Origin: Micrococcales bacterium
Lineage (GTDB): Bacteria > Actinomycetota > Actinomycetes > Actinomycetales > CAWJMD01
Assembly: GCA_002748415.1 (NCBI GenBank)
Contig: PDSI01000101.1
Span: forward strand, 1-32,641
Direction: 5' to 3'
DNA length: 32,641 nt
Shown here piece by piece: positions 25,471 to 32,641 of this stretch. Positions within the stretch are counted from its first letter, which is position 1. Each line of letters starts with the position of its first letter. The notes under the pieces were generated by a model. That model had not been told where the DNA came from. It worked only from the letters and a program-made list of their open reading frames with translations, and did no database searches. A program made the position numbers and the translations under genes.

Positions 25471-27259
25471 GCGATTTCTCCGCGAGCGCGTCCACCTGGG
25501 CGCGTAAATGGTCCAGGCGGGCCAGTTCCGCCGTCACGTCGCGGAACCGCTTTTCCCGTTCCTGGTTGTTGGCGTTCACCGCCGCTTGGGCCGCGGCCAT
25601 CGACTCGGCGACAGAGCGGTTGAGCTCGTCAGCACGATCCTGATAATGATCGCGCAGCCGCCGGTGCAGGACCCGCATGGAATCCTTGATCTCCTTGCCC
25701 ACCTCGAATCCGGCATCGTCGACGAACTGGCGTGAGGTGATCTTGGCCTGCTGACGCTGGGCGGCGAGCCGGCGCCGGCCCTCGTCCTTGATGGCCTTAC
25801 GGCCCATCAGGGCGCCGATGACGACCGTGGCCGGGTTGAGCATGGCCATGCCGGCCAGTTGGGCCACCATGCCGAACATCAGCAACCCGCCGTAGGAGCC
25901 ACGCAAGGCGATCATGGCCGCGCCGCCGAAACCCATCGGGTCGGCCTCCACGTCGTTGCGGGTGCCGACGGCGGCCGCTTTGCTGAGTGCCTCCCCGCCG
26001 TCCAGGCGGATCTCCAGCGCGGCGCGGCCGTCGGCGAAGTGACGGGCGACCTCGGCCGACAGGTCATCGGTACGCCGGGACAACTCCACGTAAGTGCGGG
26101 TGAGGTCACGGCTGACCCGCCGCTTCAACCATTCGGTGAACTCGTCCCAGATCGCCGCCGGTTCCTGCTCGTCCAGGATCGCGTCGGCTTGTGCGGATGT
26201 CGCCCGCAACCTGCCACGGAGTCGATGATCGAAGTCCGCGATCAGGTCGGCGATCCCGTCATTGAGGGTGAGCTGCCACTTTGCCGCTTGGTTACGCAGT
26301 GCTGTCGTCTGTTCTTTGGCTCGTTCGTAGTCGGCGGCCAGTTCCCGCGCCGCCTGCGGGTCGGTCAGAACCTGGCGCTCGCCCTCGAACGGCGCTCGTA
26401 GCTGGTCGATCACCGAGCGAAGCTCGTTGGCGACAGAACTGGTCACCGTCGCCGCCAGCCGCGACCTGGTGCTGGCCACGAACTGCATGAGGTCCAGGTA
26501 CCCGGACTCGATGTTGATCGCCTTGTCCTGGGATTCGATGGCTTTCCGGCGCAGCGTTGCCGAGGCCGGGAAAACGGCAACCGGGTGCGGCAAGGCACGC
26601 AGGTGGCCGATGTTCAGGTCACGGATCTGGTGCCAGTCCGGGTAGAAGTCCGTCTTGGTTTGGACGAATGCCGTGGTGGGGCACAACTCCTGGGCCTCGG
26701 CCAAGAACTCCAGCTCGGTCTGGGTCAGTTCCTGGGACGCGTCGGAGACGAACAAGATGAGGTCGGCGGCGGGCAGCGCCGCGATGGTGGCCGCGGCGTG
26801 CGCAGACCCCAGGCCGCCGACGCCCGGGGTGTCCACCAGTTCGAGCCCGTCGGACAGCACCCGGCGTGGCAGGCCGATCTCAACAGCCACCAGAGCGCGC
26901 TCGTTGGACGGGTTGCCTTGTTCACAGGCATAGCTCGCGACCTCGGCGATCTTGATGGGCTCGGTCGTGCGGTCACTGCCGCGGCCCCGGACGGCCCCGG
27001 CCACCGGGGAGGGCGCGTACCGCACCACGGTGGGTACCGCGGTGGCCACGTCGTCGTCCACCGGGCACACCGGCGCGTTCACCATGGCGTTCACCAGTGA
27101 GCTCTTTCCTTGTTTGAACTCGCCCACCACCATGACTCGTACCCTCGAGCGGTCCAGCGACCCGCGGGCCTCTTCCAGCCGGGTGACCAGATCCGGCCTT
27201 TCGTAGGCAGTTGCCGCCTCGATGGCGGTCGCGACGAGAGCCATCGCGTCGGACGTCAT
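25463..27259 (-). CDS. Dynamin-like GTPase, IniA-like
   Basis: 598 residues. G1 GEFKQGKSSLVNAM (about 46-59), G2 Thr in the ATAVPT segment (74-77), G3 DTPGVGG (143-149) and a proper G4 TKTD (201-204) make a complete GTPase. A helical stalk follows, then a hydrophobic stretch (about 442-486, with GGLLMFGMVAQLAGMAML and NPATVVIGALMG) that matches a membrane-inserting paddle, then Arg/Lys-rich helices returning to the GTPase head. IniA of mycobacteria binds membranes and causes fission in vitro. The ATG start has GGGGGA five bases upstream. It follows the IniB-like gene after 168 bp containing a strong hairpin, and overlaps the IniC-like start. Confidence 0.9.
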   Translation of the reverse strand: MTSDAMALVATAIEAATAYERPDLVTRLEEARGSLDRSRVRVMVVGEFKQGKSSLVNAMVNAPVCPVDDDVATAVPTVVRYAPSPVAGAVRGRGSDRTTEPIKIAEVASYACEQGNPSNERALVAVEIGLPRRVLSDGLELVDTPGVGGLGSAHAAATIAALPAADLILFVSDASQELTQTELEFLAEAQELCPTTAFVQTKTDFYPDWHQIRDLNIGHLRALPHPVAVFPASATLRRKAIESQDKAINIESGYLDLMQFVASTRSRLAATVTSSVANELRSVIDQLRAPFEGERQVLTDPQAARELAADYERAKEQTTALRNQAAKWQLTLNDGIADLIADFDHRLRGRLRATSAQADAILDEQEPAAIWDEFTEWLKRRVSRDLTRTYVELSRRTDDLSAEVARHFADGRAALEIRLDGGEALSKAAAVGTRNDVEADPMGFGGAAMIALRGSYGGLLMFGMVAQLAGMAMLNPATVVIGALMGRKAIKDEGRRRLAAQRQQAKITSRQFVDDAGFEVGKEIKDSMRVLHRRLRDHYQDRADELNRSVAESMAAAQAAVNANNQEREKRFRDVTAELARLDHLRAQVDALAEKSHD

Positions 27260-27352
27260 TCATGTCCCCCATTGCAATCCGGTGACTGGCGCACCCGTCC
27301 CCTGGCGCGTGACCTGAAGAGCCTAGAACGACCCCCCGTGATACATGTAATC

Positions 27353-27392
27353 GGGGTGGGTCGCCCGCGTCGCCGCGCGGGCAACCCACCCC
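27353..27392 (-). terminator. Strong hairpin between the IniB-like and IniA-like genes (attenuator candidate)
   Basis: GGGGTGGGT (27353-27361) pairs with ACCCACCCC (27384-27392), and inside it GCCCGCG (27363-27369) pairs with CGCGGGC (27376-27382). That gives 16 bp, with a 1x1 mismatch and a six-base loop. It lies 36 bp after the IniB-like stop on the minus strand. No U-tract follows. It may end part of the transcripts so that the IniB-like protein is made in excess of the dynamins, or protect the 3' end of its message. Confidence 0.6.
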
Positions 27393-27427
27393 GGCTCCTA
27401 GCCGCTCACGGCCAGGCGTCTTGGCGG

Positions 27428-28555
27428 TCAGCCCTCGATGAAATCGTTGTCCTGGACGTCGGGGCCGACGTTGCTGTCCTCGATCATCGTCTCGTCGCCG
27501 AGGCGGCTGTTCACGACATTGTCAGTCACGTTCACGTTGCTCTCTTGGCTCTCGTCGACGTTCGTGAGGTCGATGTCGTTCAAATCCCGGCCGGCGTAGT
27601 CGCCGCCGACCTCGACGTTCGTGGCGGTGAGGTTGCTGTCCTGGGTGCCGATCTGCACGGCAGCGCCGTCGGCGGACTGGACGGTGGCAGACGAGACATC
27701 TCCCTCGCCGAAGTTGGCATTGGCGCCGGCAGAGCCGATCATGGCGTTGGCCTCCCCGTCGCCCATGGTGACAGCCCCGACCTGGGAGCCGACCACCGCG
27801 GGCCCGTCGGTAACGATGTTGCCGTCGGAGCCGGTGAAGTTCTGGACCGTGTTGCCGTCGCCCTGGATTGAGGTGCTCCCATCACCACTCATGATGCCGC
27901 TGTTGTCCCCACCCGCATAGTTGGAATCCTCCACGTCGCGGGCGACGCTGCCACCGACGTCCCCGGTCACGAGGACGGAATCCTCCACGTCGTCGGCGAT
28001 GATGCCGTCGTTTTCCCCGGTCACGAGGGTGGAATCTTCGATCAGGCCGGTGTTCGCCACGCCGCCGTCGGTGGCCGTCGCGTTGTCGATGTCCTGGTAC
28101 ACGTCGCCGTCGGCGATGATGGTCTGGTCCACCGAGTTGTCGACGATGGTGTCGTTGTCCTCGAAGGTGTCCTGGTCGTTGATCGTGGTGTTGTTGGTGA
28201 CGTTGGACACGTAGGAGATGTGCTCTACGGCGGCGTCGAGGTTGGTGTAGCCCTCCTTGGGATCCATCGGCGGCGGCTGCGGAGCAGACACCTGATGGGA
28301 TGCGACGGAGGCGCCGCCGAAGCCCTGGTCCACAGAGTTGCCGCCGGTGTAGGCCCGCAGTGCCTGGACCTGGCTGGCGTCGAACACATTCCCCTCTCCG
28401 CACATGAGCGTCACGGCGTCCAGCACGTCACCGGAGGTCACCTCGGCGAAGCCATTGGCCTCCATCTCGGCCTTGAGGGCTTCGGGCTCTACCGGGCCGT
28501 CGTTGTTGCGGAGCAGTTCTTCAAGAAAGACGAAGAAACGCTGAAGCATGGACAT
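27428..28555 (-). CDS. IniB-like acidic repeat protein
   Basis: 375 residues from the ATG at 28553-28555, with GGGGAGA a few bases upstream; a longer open frame to 28642 lacks a leader. Residues about 1-55 form a small helical domain (MSMLQRFFVFLEELLRNNDG...) similar in size and place to the N-terminal domain of IniB. The rest (about 110-375) is very rich in Asp, Asn, Gly, Val and Thr, with short alternating strands suggesting a beta-solenoid. It includes three direct repeats of exactly 18 residues carrying the core EDSxLVTGD (about 27923-28045). There is no signal peptide or membrane helix, almost no Lys, and one Cys. It leads the operon of dynamin genes. IniB of mycobacteria is Gly/Ala-rich rather than acidic, so equivalence is by domain order and context. 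Confidence 0.82.
   Translation of the reverse strand: MSMLQRFFVFLEELLRNNDGPVEPEALKAEMEANGFAEVTSGDVLDAVTLMCGEGNVFDASQVQALRAYTGGNSVDQGFGGASVASHQVSAPQPPPMDPKEGYTNLDAAVEHISYVSNVTNNTTINDQDTFEDNDTIVDNSVDQTIIADGDVYQDIDNATATDGGVANTGLIEDSTLVTGENDGIIADDVEDSVLVTGDVGGSVARDVEDSNYAGGDNSGIMSGDGSTSIQGDGNTVQNFTGSDGNIVTDGPAVVGSQVGAVTMGDGEANAMIGSAGANANFGEGDVSSATVQSADGAAVQIGTQDSNLTATNVEVGGDYAGRDLNDIDLTNVDESQESNVNVTDNVVNSRLGDETMIEDSNVGPDVQDNDFIEG
27923..28045 (-). repeat. 54-bp direct repeats inside the IniB-like gene
   Basis: The string GGAATC(C/T)TC recurs at 27923, 27977 and 28031, exactly 54 bp (18 codons) apart. The segment CCCCGGTCACGAGG is shared at 27962 and 28016. The repeats are in frame and encode the EDS-x-LVTGD units. 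Confidence 0.75.
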
Positions 28556-28793
28556 GGTGTCTCCCCTCTCGATTCGACCGGGACTTCCGGTCGAATTCCA
28601 CCCCCGAGTGGTGGTGGCCTGACTCCAGGATCCTCCGGGCATACCGGGCGGGCATGAGTAGCCGATACCTAAATCCGGTTTGGGTATACCCGTGCCGGGC
28701 CGGTTGCGTGCACTCTGGTAGAGAGGGGGCGGTGGTCAGTTGTGGCCGGACCGGTCGCCGCGACGAGGAGACGCCGTTTGGGGAAGGTGAAAC
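28556..28793. promoter_or_regulatory. Divergent promoter region between the IniB-like and Hsp70-like genes
   Basis: 238 bp serve both directions. Contents: a perfect 10-bp inverted repeat, ATTCGACCGG / CCGGTCGAAT with a 5-bp spacer (28572-28596), just upstream of the IniB-like ribosome site; an imperfect 23-bp palindrome centred on CCGG (28665-28687, 9 of 11 pairs); and an overlapping perfect palindrome GGGTATACCC (28682-28691). ATACC occurs three times (28641, 28665, 28686). These are plausible operators for the LuxR-type regulator or another factor. I could not assign -10/-35 boxes with confidence. Confidence 0.55.
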
Positions 28794-31046
28794 ATGTCTA
28801 CGTCATCGGACAGCTATGACCTGGGTATCGACCTTGGCACCACCTACGTGGCGGCGGCCGTGGTACGGGACGTCCGAGCGGAGATCGTGACACTGGGTGA
28901 CCGCTTCGCGGTGATTCCGTCCGTGTTGTTCATCAAGGAGGACGGTACGGTCCTGACCGGGGACCCGGCTGTGCGCCGGGGGATGAGCGAGCCCGCCCGC
29001 GTGGTCCGCGAATTCAAGCGCAGGGTGGGAGACTCCGCTCCGATCGTGGTAGGTCAGACCCCTTACTCGGCCGATGCGCTGCTGGCCGAGTTACTTCGTT
29101 TCGTCTACACCGAGGTGACCGGACGACAAGGGGCACGGCCCCGGTCCGTCGTCATCACCCACCCCGCGAATTGGGGGTCCTACAAGATCGACGTGCTGGG
29201 CCAAGCGGTGCGGATGGCCGACATCGGCGATGTCGAGATGCTGACCGAGCCGGCCGCTGCGGCTGTGCATTTCGCGGCCGCCGAGCGGCTGGAGGTGGGC
29301 CAGTCGGTGGCCGTATACGACCTGGGTGGCGGCACCTTCGACGCCGCGGTCCTGCGCAAGGCCCCGGACGGATTCGAGCTGCTCGGAGAGGCCGAGGGCA
29401 TCGAGCGCCTCGGCGGGATCGACTTCGACGAGGCCGTATTCCAGCATGTGGTGCAATCCTGCGAGTCGTCGCTGGAGGAACTCGACCCCGAAGACCCCAC
29501 CACCACGCAGGCACTGGCTCGGCTGCGCCAGGATTGCGTCAGCGCGAAAGAGACCCTGTCCACCGACACCGATGTGACGATCCCGGTGGTCCTGCCCGGC
29601 GTGCAAACTCAGGTTCGGCTGACCAGGGCCGAGTTCGAGGCGGCCATCCGGCCCCTGCTGGTCCGCACAGTGGAAGCGCTGCGGCGGGTCATCCGTACCA
29701 GTGGGCTCGACCCGCAAGACCTGGCTGCGGTGCTGCTGGCCGGAGGGTCGTCGCGGATCCCGCTGATCGCTGAACTGGTGATGGCCGACTTGGGCCGCCC
29801 CATCGCCGTCGACCTGCATCCCAAGCACACCGTGGCCCTCGGCGCCGCGATCGCTGCCCATCAAGCCTCGGAACCCTCCTACCAGTCGGCCCCGCCCGAG
29901 TATCCGGCGGCGGCCGATCACGCGGCGCTGACCGACGCCACGATGACCTGGCAGTTCCCGCTGGCCGCCGAGGAACGATTCCCGTTGGCCGCCGAGGCAC
30001 AATCCCCGTTGGTCGCCGACGAACCGGCGGCGATGCCCCGGGACGACAACGGATCCGCCCGCCCGGACGCAGAGCAGCGACCCGAACCTCTCGAGGACCG
30101 CTATGAGCGGGGCGAAGAGGACCTCGAAGACGAGTACTCCGACGAGGACTGGTTCGTACCGTCCGCGGCGGCCACGCGCGGCGACGACAACGACCCGGAC
30201 GCGCAACGGCCGGCCCGGGTTCGCGCAGTGTCGGCCGGGCTGGTCGCGCTCGCCGTGGTCTTCGGGGTCGGGCTCGGCGCCCGGTCCATGCTCGGCAACG
30301 GCAACGACGCGAACGGGGTGGAACAGCAAGGAGCATCGCCGGAGGCCGCGGAAGGTCAGGCCATCGCCGACATCACCGCCATCAACTTGGATGGGGACCG
30401 GTACACCGTGGCGTTCGACGCGGACTTCGAGCCCGCACTCAGCGACGATCCCGCCGACCACCACCTGCACTTCTTCTTCGACACGGTTCCGCTGACCGAA
30501 GCCGGAAAGCCAGGGGCGGGACCGTGGAAGGACTACGACGGCCCGTCCCCGTTCACCGGCTACGGCACGGCAGACCGGCCGCAGGAGTCGAACCGCTTGT
30601 GTATCACCGTCGCCACGCACGATCACCGAGTGAAAGACCCGAGCGTGTACCAGTGTCTGGAGTTGCCCACCCCGGAACAGCCGACGGTTCAGGCGCCTCC
30701 CCGGGCCAAGCCACCAGCCCAGGAGAGACCAGCAGCGGAGGGAGCAACCCAAGAGAGACCAGCTCAGGAAAGACCGGGTAGAACAGCTGCCGGCAAGCCG
30801 AGCAAGAGTGAGACCCCGGCCAAGGCGCCGGCCGATCCCAAGCCGTCGGCGAGCGAAACCTCACCACCACCGAAGCCGACACCAGAGCCCACACCAACAC
30901 AAGAGCCCAAGCCGACAGGCTCCAAGACAGGCCCGACGACCAGCCCCGGGCCCGGAACTGACCAATCCGAGGTGGACGGTCAGGGCACCACGCAAGGCAA
31001 CACCGACAGCGAAGACACCGGCCAAACCGTGAGCACCCCGCAATAG
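28794..31046 (+). CDS. Membrane-anchored Hsp70-like protein with extracytoplasmic domain
   Basis: 750 residues from the ATG at 28794, with GGAAGG upstream. Residues about 1-355 are a full Hsp70/actin-type ATPase: LGIDLGTTYVAAAV (phosphate-1), VYDLGGGTFDAAVL (phosphate-2, about 171) and LLAGGSSRIPLI (adenosine, about 313). There is no DnaK substrate-binding domain. Instead come an acidic linker with three short LAAEExFP-like repeats (about 385-405), one transmembrane helix (about 478-497), an outside domain with FDTVPLTEAGKPG and a Cys pair (about 520-625), and a Pro/Thr/Glu-rich tail to the end. Topology should be ATPase inside, tail outside. It is divergent from the ini-like operon and likely co-regulated. 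Client and partners are unknown. Confidence 0.88.
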   Translation: MSTSSDSYDLGIDLGTTYVAAAVVRDVRAEIVTLGDRFAVIPSVLFIKEDGTVLTGDPAVRRGMSEPARVVREFKRRVGDSAPIVVGQTPYSADALLAELLRFVYTEVTGRQGARPRSVVITHPANWGSYKIDVLGQAVRMADIGDVEMLTEPAAAAVHFAAAERLEVGQSVAVYDLGGGTFDAAVLRKAPDGFELLGEAEGIERLGGIDFDEAVFQHVVQSCESSLEELDPEDPTTTQALARLRQDCVSAKETLSTDTDVTIPVVLPGVQTQVRLTRAEFEAAIRPLLVRTVEALRRVIRTSGLDPQDLAAVLLAGGSSRIPLIAELVMADLGRPIAVDLHPKHTVALGAAIAAHQASEPSYQSAPPEYPAAADHAALTDATMTWQFPLAAEERFPLAAEAQSPLVADEPAAMPRDDNGSARPDAEQRPEPLEDRYERGEEDLEDEYSDEDWFVPSAAATRGDDNDPDAQRPARVRAVSAGLVALAVVFGVGLGARSMLGNGNDANGVEQQGASPEAAEGQAIADITAINLDGDRYTVAFDADFEPALSDDPADHHLHFFFDTVPLTEAGKPGAGPWKDYDGPSPFTGYGTADRPQESNRLCITVATHDHRVKDPSVYQCLELPTPEQPTVQAPPRAKPPAQERPAAEGATQERPAQERPGRTAAGKPSKSETPAKAPADPKPSASETSPPPKPTPEPTPTQEPKPTGSKTGPTTSPGPGTDQSEVDGQGTTQGNTDSEDTGQTVSTPQ

Positions 31047-31060
31047 AGCGCCGCTGCCGA

Positions 31061-31071
31061 TACCTGAGGTA
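31061..31071. promoter_or_regulatory. Palindrome TACCTGAGGTA just after the Hsp70-like gene
   Basis: An 11-bp palindrome with a single central base lies 15 bp after the Hsp70-like stop. The 10-mer GCCGATACCT at its left edge (31056-31065) also occurs at 28661-28670, in the palindrome of the divergent promoter. It may be a second site for the same regulator or part of a transcript end. Confidence 0.3.
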
Positions 31072-31296
31072 CAGGTGGCGACGTCGTCCCGCTGCGGCAG
31101 ACCTTAACGCGTGCGGCACCGGGGACAACCGCCAGCACCGCGGGCACGCCCCACCGCACATCCCATGCCGAGATCCCAGAGAGGACGGCACCCGCTCGGC
31201 CACGGGCCTTCAGGCCACTGGCGAGTGGCGGTCGTGGGGCCCGATGCCGGCATGCTCTGCACCACACGGCCGGAATGAGCCGGTTGGGATCACCCG

Positions 31297-31372
31297 AATA
31301 AGAGGACGACCCCCGCGGGGGGGATGCGGGGGTCGTCGCGCCTACCGGCTCGGGGGGGAGGAGCCGGTCCAA
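31297..31372 (-). ncRNA. 6C small RNA (actinobacterial, two C-rich stem-loops)
   Basis: On the minus strand, stem-loop 1 is CCGGCTC / GAGCCGG (31367-31345) with loop CTCCCCCCC. Stem-loop 2 is a perfect 12-bp GACGACCCCCGC / GCGGGGGTCGTC (31337-31305) with loop ATCCCCCCC, followed by CTCTTATTC. Two neighbouring hairpins each with a run of at least six C in the loop define the 6C RNA family, known in M. tuberculosis as 6C or B11, whose C-rich loops pair with G-rich sites in mRNAs. The second hairpin probably also terminates the RNA. The 5' end is not visible but is probably near 31390. The remainder of 31047-31983 shows no gene I can support. Confidence 0.85.
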
Positions 31373-31983
31373 CGCAGCTGATCGACGCCTCACGGCGGAT
31401 CTGCCTTGTCCAGTTTGGACCCACAAGGGCCTGATCGGCAAACCATTCCGAAAAAAACTTGGGCGAGTCTTCACACACAGCCGAGATCGGGCACGCGGAC
31501 GGTGCTGACGTACCCGTGAATCCTGTCAATCCAGCCATCGGTCGCCTGCGGGCACGTCGCCACCGGCGCCGGTGCGTTCCCGCTGAGACGGCTGGGCCAC
31601 ACTGCGTCGCTCTTGCTGGGCGTGCATTTCTGCAACCGCACCGGCTACCGGTCGCGGAGCCGACACGGCCGACGCCCAACGTGGCCGAGACACTCCGAGC
31701 ACCCGGGGGGAGCGTGGTTGTCCAGGCAGGCCGATGCGGTGTTGTCCAAGCGGACGCAGGCGACCTCCCCGGTGCCACAAATCGCCTATACAGCCCTGAA
31801 CCGGCGGGCCGGGCCACCAGCGGACTGACCCACCAACGGAGACCGCCCAGGCCGCCACTCATCGCGGGAATCGACCGTCCGGCGAAAAACTCCCGCCGCG
31901 CCCCTACCCCAACCGGGTGAGCGCAGTGGTAGAAACGACTCTACGATCCACGGCCGACTTGGCCGGCTCAACGAGGAGGCACC

Positions 31984-32641
31984 GTGTCAGAGTCGAACGA
32001 GACCTATCCGCCGAGCGAGGAGTTTGCTGCGAACGCGATTGCGAAGCGGTCCCTGTACGACGAAGCTGCCCAGGATCGCCTGGCCTTCTGGGCCAAACAA
32101 GCCCGAGAACTCATTCACTGGGACACCGACTTCACCGAGACCCTGGACTGGTCGAACGCCCCGTTCGCCAAGTGGTTCGTGGGCGGAAAGCTCAATGTCG
32201 CCTACAACTGCGTGGACCGGCACGTGGAAGCGGGCAACGGCGAGCGGGTGGCCATCCATTTCGAAGGCGAACCGGGTGACAATCACGCCATCACCTACGC
32301 GCAGCTCAAGGACGAGGTGAGCAAAGCAGCCAACGCACTCACCGAGCTCGGCGTGCAGGCCGGTGACCGGGTCGCCATCTATCTGCCGATGATTCCCGAG
32401 GCCATCATCAGCATGCTGGCGTGCGCGCGCCTGGGAGCACCGCACTCCGTGGTGTTCGGCGGGTTCTCCGCTGACGCGCTGCACTCACGCATCACCGACG
32501 CCGAAGCAAAGCTCGTCATCACCTCCGACGGCGGTTGGCGGCGGGGAAAGATCAACCCGCTGAAGCCGGCGGTGGACGAAGCGCTGGCCAAGGGCTGCCC
32601 CAGCGTCACCAACGTCCTCGTGGTCAAGCGAACCGAGAACG
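31984..32641 (+). CDS. acs: Acetyl-CoA synthetase, N-terminal part (runs off window)
   Basis: The GTG at 31984 has GAGGAGG four bases upstream. The frame is open to the window end (219 codons). It contains the N-terminal ACS domain with [14 protein letters not shown] and [20 protein letters not shown], then the start of the AMP-binding fold: [30 protein letters not shown] and [20 protein letters not shown]. The enzyme activates acetate to acetyl-CoA through acetyl-AMP in the cytoplasm. The catalytic core motifs and the regulatory C-terminal Lys lie beyond the window. The promoter should be in the gap after the 6C RNA. Confidence 0.95.
   Translation, partial: MSESNETYPPSEEFAANAIAKRSLYDEAAQDRLAFWAKQARELIHWDTDFTETLDWSNAPFAKWFVGGKLNVAYNCVDRHVEAGNGERVAIHFEGEPGDNHAITYAQLKDEVSKAANALTELGVQAGDRVAIYLPMIPEAIISMLACARLGAPHSVVFGGFSADALHSRITDAEAKLVITSDGGWRRGKINPLKPAVDEALAKGCPSVTNVLVVKRTEN

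Noticed and set aside
31305..31367. First read as a pair of terminators for the Hsp70-like gene
   Set aside because: The loops each carry seven C on the minus strand and the spacing matches 6C RNA. No U-tract follows on the plus strand.
31290..31920. Several overlapping open frames on both strands between the 6C RNA and acs
   Set aside because: Arg/Pro-rich products without motifs, poor leaders, and frames that run through the 6C hairpins.

Overview
The window comes from a high-GC actinobacterium, most likely a member of the Pseudonocardiales. The evidence is the very high G+C, the many GTG/TTG starts with AGGAGG-like leaders, a BldG-type anti-sigma antagonist, an MFS-thymidylate kinase fusion, an actinobacterial Tad pilus locus, an IniBAC-like dynamin cluster and a 6C small RNA. 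All calls come from reading the sequence and from memory of protein families; no database search was run.

Layout. (1) 1-600 is an accessory edge: the first 28 codons of a DUF3800-type gene running off the left end (minus strand) and a decayed IS1182-like transposase start (plus strand), beside tRNA-Thr(CGT) at 601-673 (minus). (2) 766-9391, all minus strand, is a housekeeping run transcribed from topA through a YciO/Sua5 protein, the MFS-thymidylate kinase fusion and holB to a secreted TAP-type lipoprotein hydrolase. The topA frame is broken near 8073-8105: about 40 expected residues are missing and the frame shifts. (3) 9520-13662 (minus) carries a membrane protein with a decayed GGDEF domain, a K+-independent H+-pyrophosphatase and a 113-residue BldG-like protein. 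(4) 13864-21071 is a Tad pilus locus (CpaE/Ssd, TadA, TadB, TadC, Flp-like pilin, two TadE-like proteins) on the minus strand. It is interrupted by two overlapping GGDEF diguanylate cyclase genes on the plus strand, the second of which overlaps tadC tail to tail by 139 bp.

(5) 21295-31046 is the most interesting part. An IniB-like acidic repeat protein, two dynamin-like GTPases (IniA-like and IniC-like) and a STAND-ATPase/LuxR regulator lie in one minus-strand run, with overlapping or nearly touching genes from IniA onward. They are divergent from a membrane-anchored Hsp70-like protein whose substrate-binding domain is replaced by a transmembrane helix, an outside domain and a Pro/Thr-rich tail. 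The shared 238-bp promoter region holds several palindromes. I infer an envelope-stress membrane-remodelling system comparable to mycobacterial iniBAC and its regulator IniR, with an Hsp70 partner added. (6) 31047-31983 has no convincing protein gene but holds a clear 6C RNA on the minus strand. (7) acs (acetyl-CoA synthetase) starts at 31984 and runs off the right end.

From memory, holB, topA, the tad locus with ssd, 6C RNA and acs also lie near one another in Mycobacterium tuberculosis (about Rv3644c to Rv3667). The ini-like cluster therefore looks inserted into a conserved neighbourhood.
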